Source of the DNA: Actinomycetota bacterium
Lineage (GTDB): Bacteria > Actinomycetota > CADDZG01 > JAHWKV01
Reading direction: 5' to 3'
NCBI GenBank assembly: GCA_019347725.1
Contig: JAHWKV010000002.1
Coordinates: forward strand, 1-15,239
Length of the DNA: 15,239 nt
This document shows, piece by piece, positions 14,501-15,239 of the stretch. The notes below the pieces were generated by a model, which ran no database searches, was not told the DNA's origin, and worked only from the letters and a program-made list of their open reading frames with translations. Every line of letters starts with the position of its first letter. The first letter of the stretch is position 1. The translations under genes were made by a program, and so were the position numbers.

Positions 14501-14939
14501 CGGCCCGACCGGTATTGGTGCCGCACAGATCCAATACTCCAGCCCCCGCGCGCAGGCGGTCGCGCTCGATGGCCCACAACAGATCCCTCACCCCGACGAG
14601 CTGTACTCTGACTCTTTCCAGGGTCTCGGGGGCCACCTGTTCGGCGCTCGCGTAGAAGTTTTGGTCCAAGTGGTCGACCGTCGCGCCCAATAGATCGGTC
14701 CGCTTGGTGATCTGCTGAGGTAGATCCGGATCCCGGATCAGCGCCAGAACGCCGGCTGCGCCCCGCAAAAGGCTGTTGGTTACGGACAGGTGGCTACAGG
14801 CCTCGGCCAACCTGGTCTCGAGGTCCGTATCTCCCGGAAGAAGGCTCCGGTGGGCCGCCTCCAACTCCCCTAGCAGCTGGTCGGCTGACGGCGGTGGTCT
14901 GCGATTAGGCCGGCGTACTACCGCGACGATTCCACACAC
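11544..14939 (-). CDS. Giant GlmS-like protein: class II glutamine amidotransferase plus two SIS domains
   Basis: At 1131 residues this protein is almost twice the size of GlmS (about 610), the enzyme that makes glucosamine-6-phosphate from fructose-6-phosphate and glutamine. The start GTG exposes Cys2 of MCGIV, the amidotransferase nucleophile. The glutamine-site motifs follow but are spread apart: RGRDSAG (167-173), GHTRWA (259-264), VVNGDIDNY (294-302) and TTDAK (318-322). In GlmS the first of these lies near residue 26, so about 140 residues are inserted after MCGIVAVV. PHFLLKEI (461-468) begins the SIS part. SIS1 (about 510-645) has SQSGTTTDT and VASTKAF; SIS2 (about 685-815) keeps Glu714 and His730 at the 16-residue spacing of the GlmS isomerase Glu/His. 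Residues about 830-1131 are an extension of unknown function. No lysine is found where GlmS has its C-terminal catalytic lysine. It may be a divergent GlmS or a different sugar aminotransferase or isomerase. It lies 51 nt downstream of map. Confidence 0.88.
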   Translation of the reverse strand: MCGIVAVVRRPNRRPPPSADQLLGELEAAHRSLLPGDTDLETRLAEACSHLSVTNSLLRGAAGVLALIRDPDLPQQITKRTDLLGATVDHLDQNFYASAEQVAPETLERVRVQLVGVRDLLWAIERDRLRAGAGVLDLCGTNTGRAAIEAYTSIQAALSSIDRMEVRGRDSAGIHVMVVNHGLDWRDPEVEALAASRRSDGVFESGAVRAGTEYAGFVYKAAAEIGELGDNVASIRGFIAGDDLLRMALNGSAFATVVGHTRWASVGTISQPNAHPLDGLEEPGPTEWPHVVGVVNGDIDNYTALVDRHKLRLPDMITTDAKIAPVLIARGVAADMDPKQAFAHCVNELEGSMAIVANAAEEPEKLMLAVRGGGQALYIGMAEDAFVVASEPYGVVEDADRYLRVDGDATSGRLVFLDGEEAGSVEGVDRRGYDWTQRPVSEEDLVVPEITTRDIDRQGFPHFLLKEISESPTSFRNTLRGRIVEEGDRKRVRLDSGSLPEAVKQKLAGRAFRRVLVIGQGTAAVAGQAVASAVEDALAPQGVAVTSQTASELSGFSLRDDMSDTLVIAISQSGTTTDTNRTVDLVKGRGASVLAIVNRRNTELGEKVDGVLHTSDGRDVEMSVASTKAFYAQVAAGFLLGLAIADAAGSLDAEDEALLDALQRLPEAMTQVLGQRELISTIAARHAPRRRHWAVVGNGDNKIAAAEVRIKLSELCYKSVACDSTEDKKHIDLSSEPLILVCAAGITGSMADDVHKEISIYRAHKAAPVVIAAESQDRFDHADTIGVPEVHPKLDFVLSAMAGHLFGYEAALAIDALALPLRRIRLEVQQLAGAGLSAAAIVASLPDRIEPPARTFLDSVNDGACDGVISLGRAMRLGLLLRCATGEIPFEVYELERGSGVSPRVFLDELVGLLTFIIDDLTRSIDAVKHQAKTVTVGISRSEDGLFGVPLVKRVMALGARTEQLGYRALRALAALDPAVHEVVGYTRYGVQGDPSSDSATIHVLEQQGVAAKMRSRTETDPTLRGTKRAALEKAEVEVTVGRSDERPVILIPERKGEEAQGLTLLHVQFVDRLPADVARKVLTGYKAARFEALVAAVTETEEQFSDARLAELSMPELLVEPVLSLAEKWR

Positions 14940-14945
14940 CTGGAG

Positions 14946-14951
14946 ATCGTA
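14946..14951 (-). promoter_or_regulatory. -10 box for leaderless mRNA of the giant GlmS-like gene
   Basis: On the minus strand TACGAT ends 6 nt before the GTG start at 14939, and no Shine-Dalgarno sequence is present. TANNNT at this distance is the usual sign of a transcript beginning at the start codon. A small hairpin (CGGC/GCCG arms, 14961-14973) lies just upstream and could separate this gene from map. Confidence 0.5.
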
Positions 14952-14990
14952 CCGCGACGGCGGCAGGATGCCGATCGGTGTGCAGCCGTG

Positions 14991-15239
14991 TTACTTAAGC
15001 GCCGCCCATGGAAGCTTCGGGCCGGCGGGACTCTTGCCGTCTTCCCCCAGGGTTAAAATTTCGACTCCATCGTCGGTGACGATCACCGTGTGCTCGAACT
15101 GTGCGGTAGGAAGCAGGTCGTCGGTGACAACAGTCCAGTGGTCTTCCCAGACGTAGTGGCGCGGCGCCCCGGTGGTGATCATCGGCTCCACGGTGAACGT
15201 CATGCCCGGCTCCAGGAGCGCTCGATCATTAGCCTTGAT
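14991..15239 (-). CDS. map: Type I methionine aminopeptidase, C-terminal part (partial)
   Basis: Metalloprotease that removes the initiator methionine from new proteins in the cytoplasm. Only the last 82 residues are in the window; the frame runs off the right edge in phase at 15239. The sequence contains [13 protein letters not shown] and [19 protein letters not shown], which carry the last two metal-ligand glutamates of the family (in TVEP and FEHT). The WTVVTDD segment also fits type I MetAP. The last 20 or so residues ([20 protein letters not shown]) are a short extra tail. The upstream ligands (two Asp, His) are outside the window. The gene precedes the giant GlmS-like gene by 51 nt on the same strand, so they may share transcription in part, although the latter seems to have its own promoter. 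Confidence 0.95.
   Translation of the reverse strand: MKANDRALLEPGMTFTVEPMITTGAPRHYVWEDHWTVVTDDLLPTAQFEHTVIVTDDGVEILTLGEDGKSPAGPKLPWAALK

Overview
The window reads as chromosomal DNA of an actinobacterium-like organism. It is GC-rich, has GTG and TTG starts, carries a sortase with an LPXTG-type surface protein, and shows -10-like TANNNT boxes placed 6-7 nt before several start codons, a leaderless-mRNA pattern common in Actinomycetota. The assignment below phylum is not possible from the sequence alone. No insertion sequence, CRISPR array, rRNA or tRNA gene was recognised.

Layout. (1) 38-3179, plus strand: a cell-surface cluster made of an LPRTG-anchored protein with a DUF11-type domain, a sortase with its His/Cys/Arg triad, and a secreted Ig/FN3 protein with its own C-terminal membrane anchor. 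(2) 3232-4618, plus: the molybdenum-cofactor enzyme MoaA, followed by a small DUF2007-like zinc-ribbon protein that lacks any canonical start codon covering its full domain. A large symmetrical hairpin at 4636-4669 ends this unit and the convergent one. (3) 4699-6474, minus: an unrecognised histidine-rich polytopic membrane protein. It is divergent from (4) 6614-9207, plus: a MerR-family regulator, a two-domain SagB/ThcOx-type nitroreductase whose TTG start directly abuts the regulator's TGA stop in the same frame, and a 100-residue protein of unknown function. (5) 9213-10979, minus: recN, divergent from a 134-residue unknown protein (11055-11459, plus). (6) 11544-15239, minus: a very large (1131 aa) glutamine amidotransferase plus double-SIS protein related to GlmS, preceded by the C-terminal part of a type I methionine aminopeptidase that runs off the right edge.

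How the genes work together. The sortase would attach the LPRTG protein to the cell wall, with the Ig/FN3 membrane protein as a likely co-expressed surface partner. MoaA, RecN and MetAP are housekeeping proteins. The most unusual item is the giant GlmS-like protein. It keeps the recognisable amidotransferase residues and the Glu/His pair of the isomerase site, but has a large insertion in the amidotransferase domain, a C-terminal extension of about 300 residues, and no lysine where GlmS carries its C-terminal catalytic lysine. Other points of note are the surface protein with no visible signal peptide, the DUF2007 gene without a start codon, and the histidine-rich membrane protein. I did not find a clearly complete new multi-gene system.
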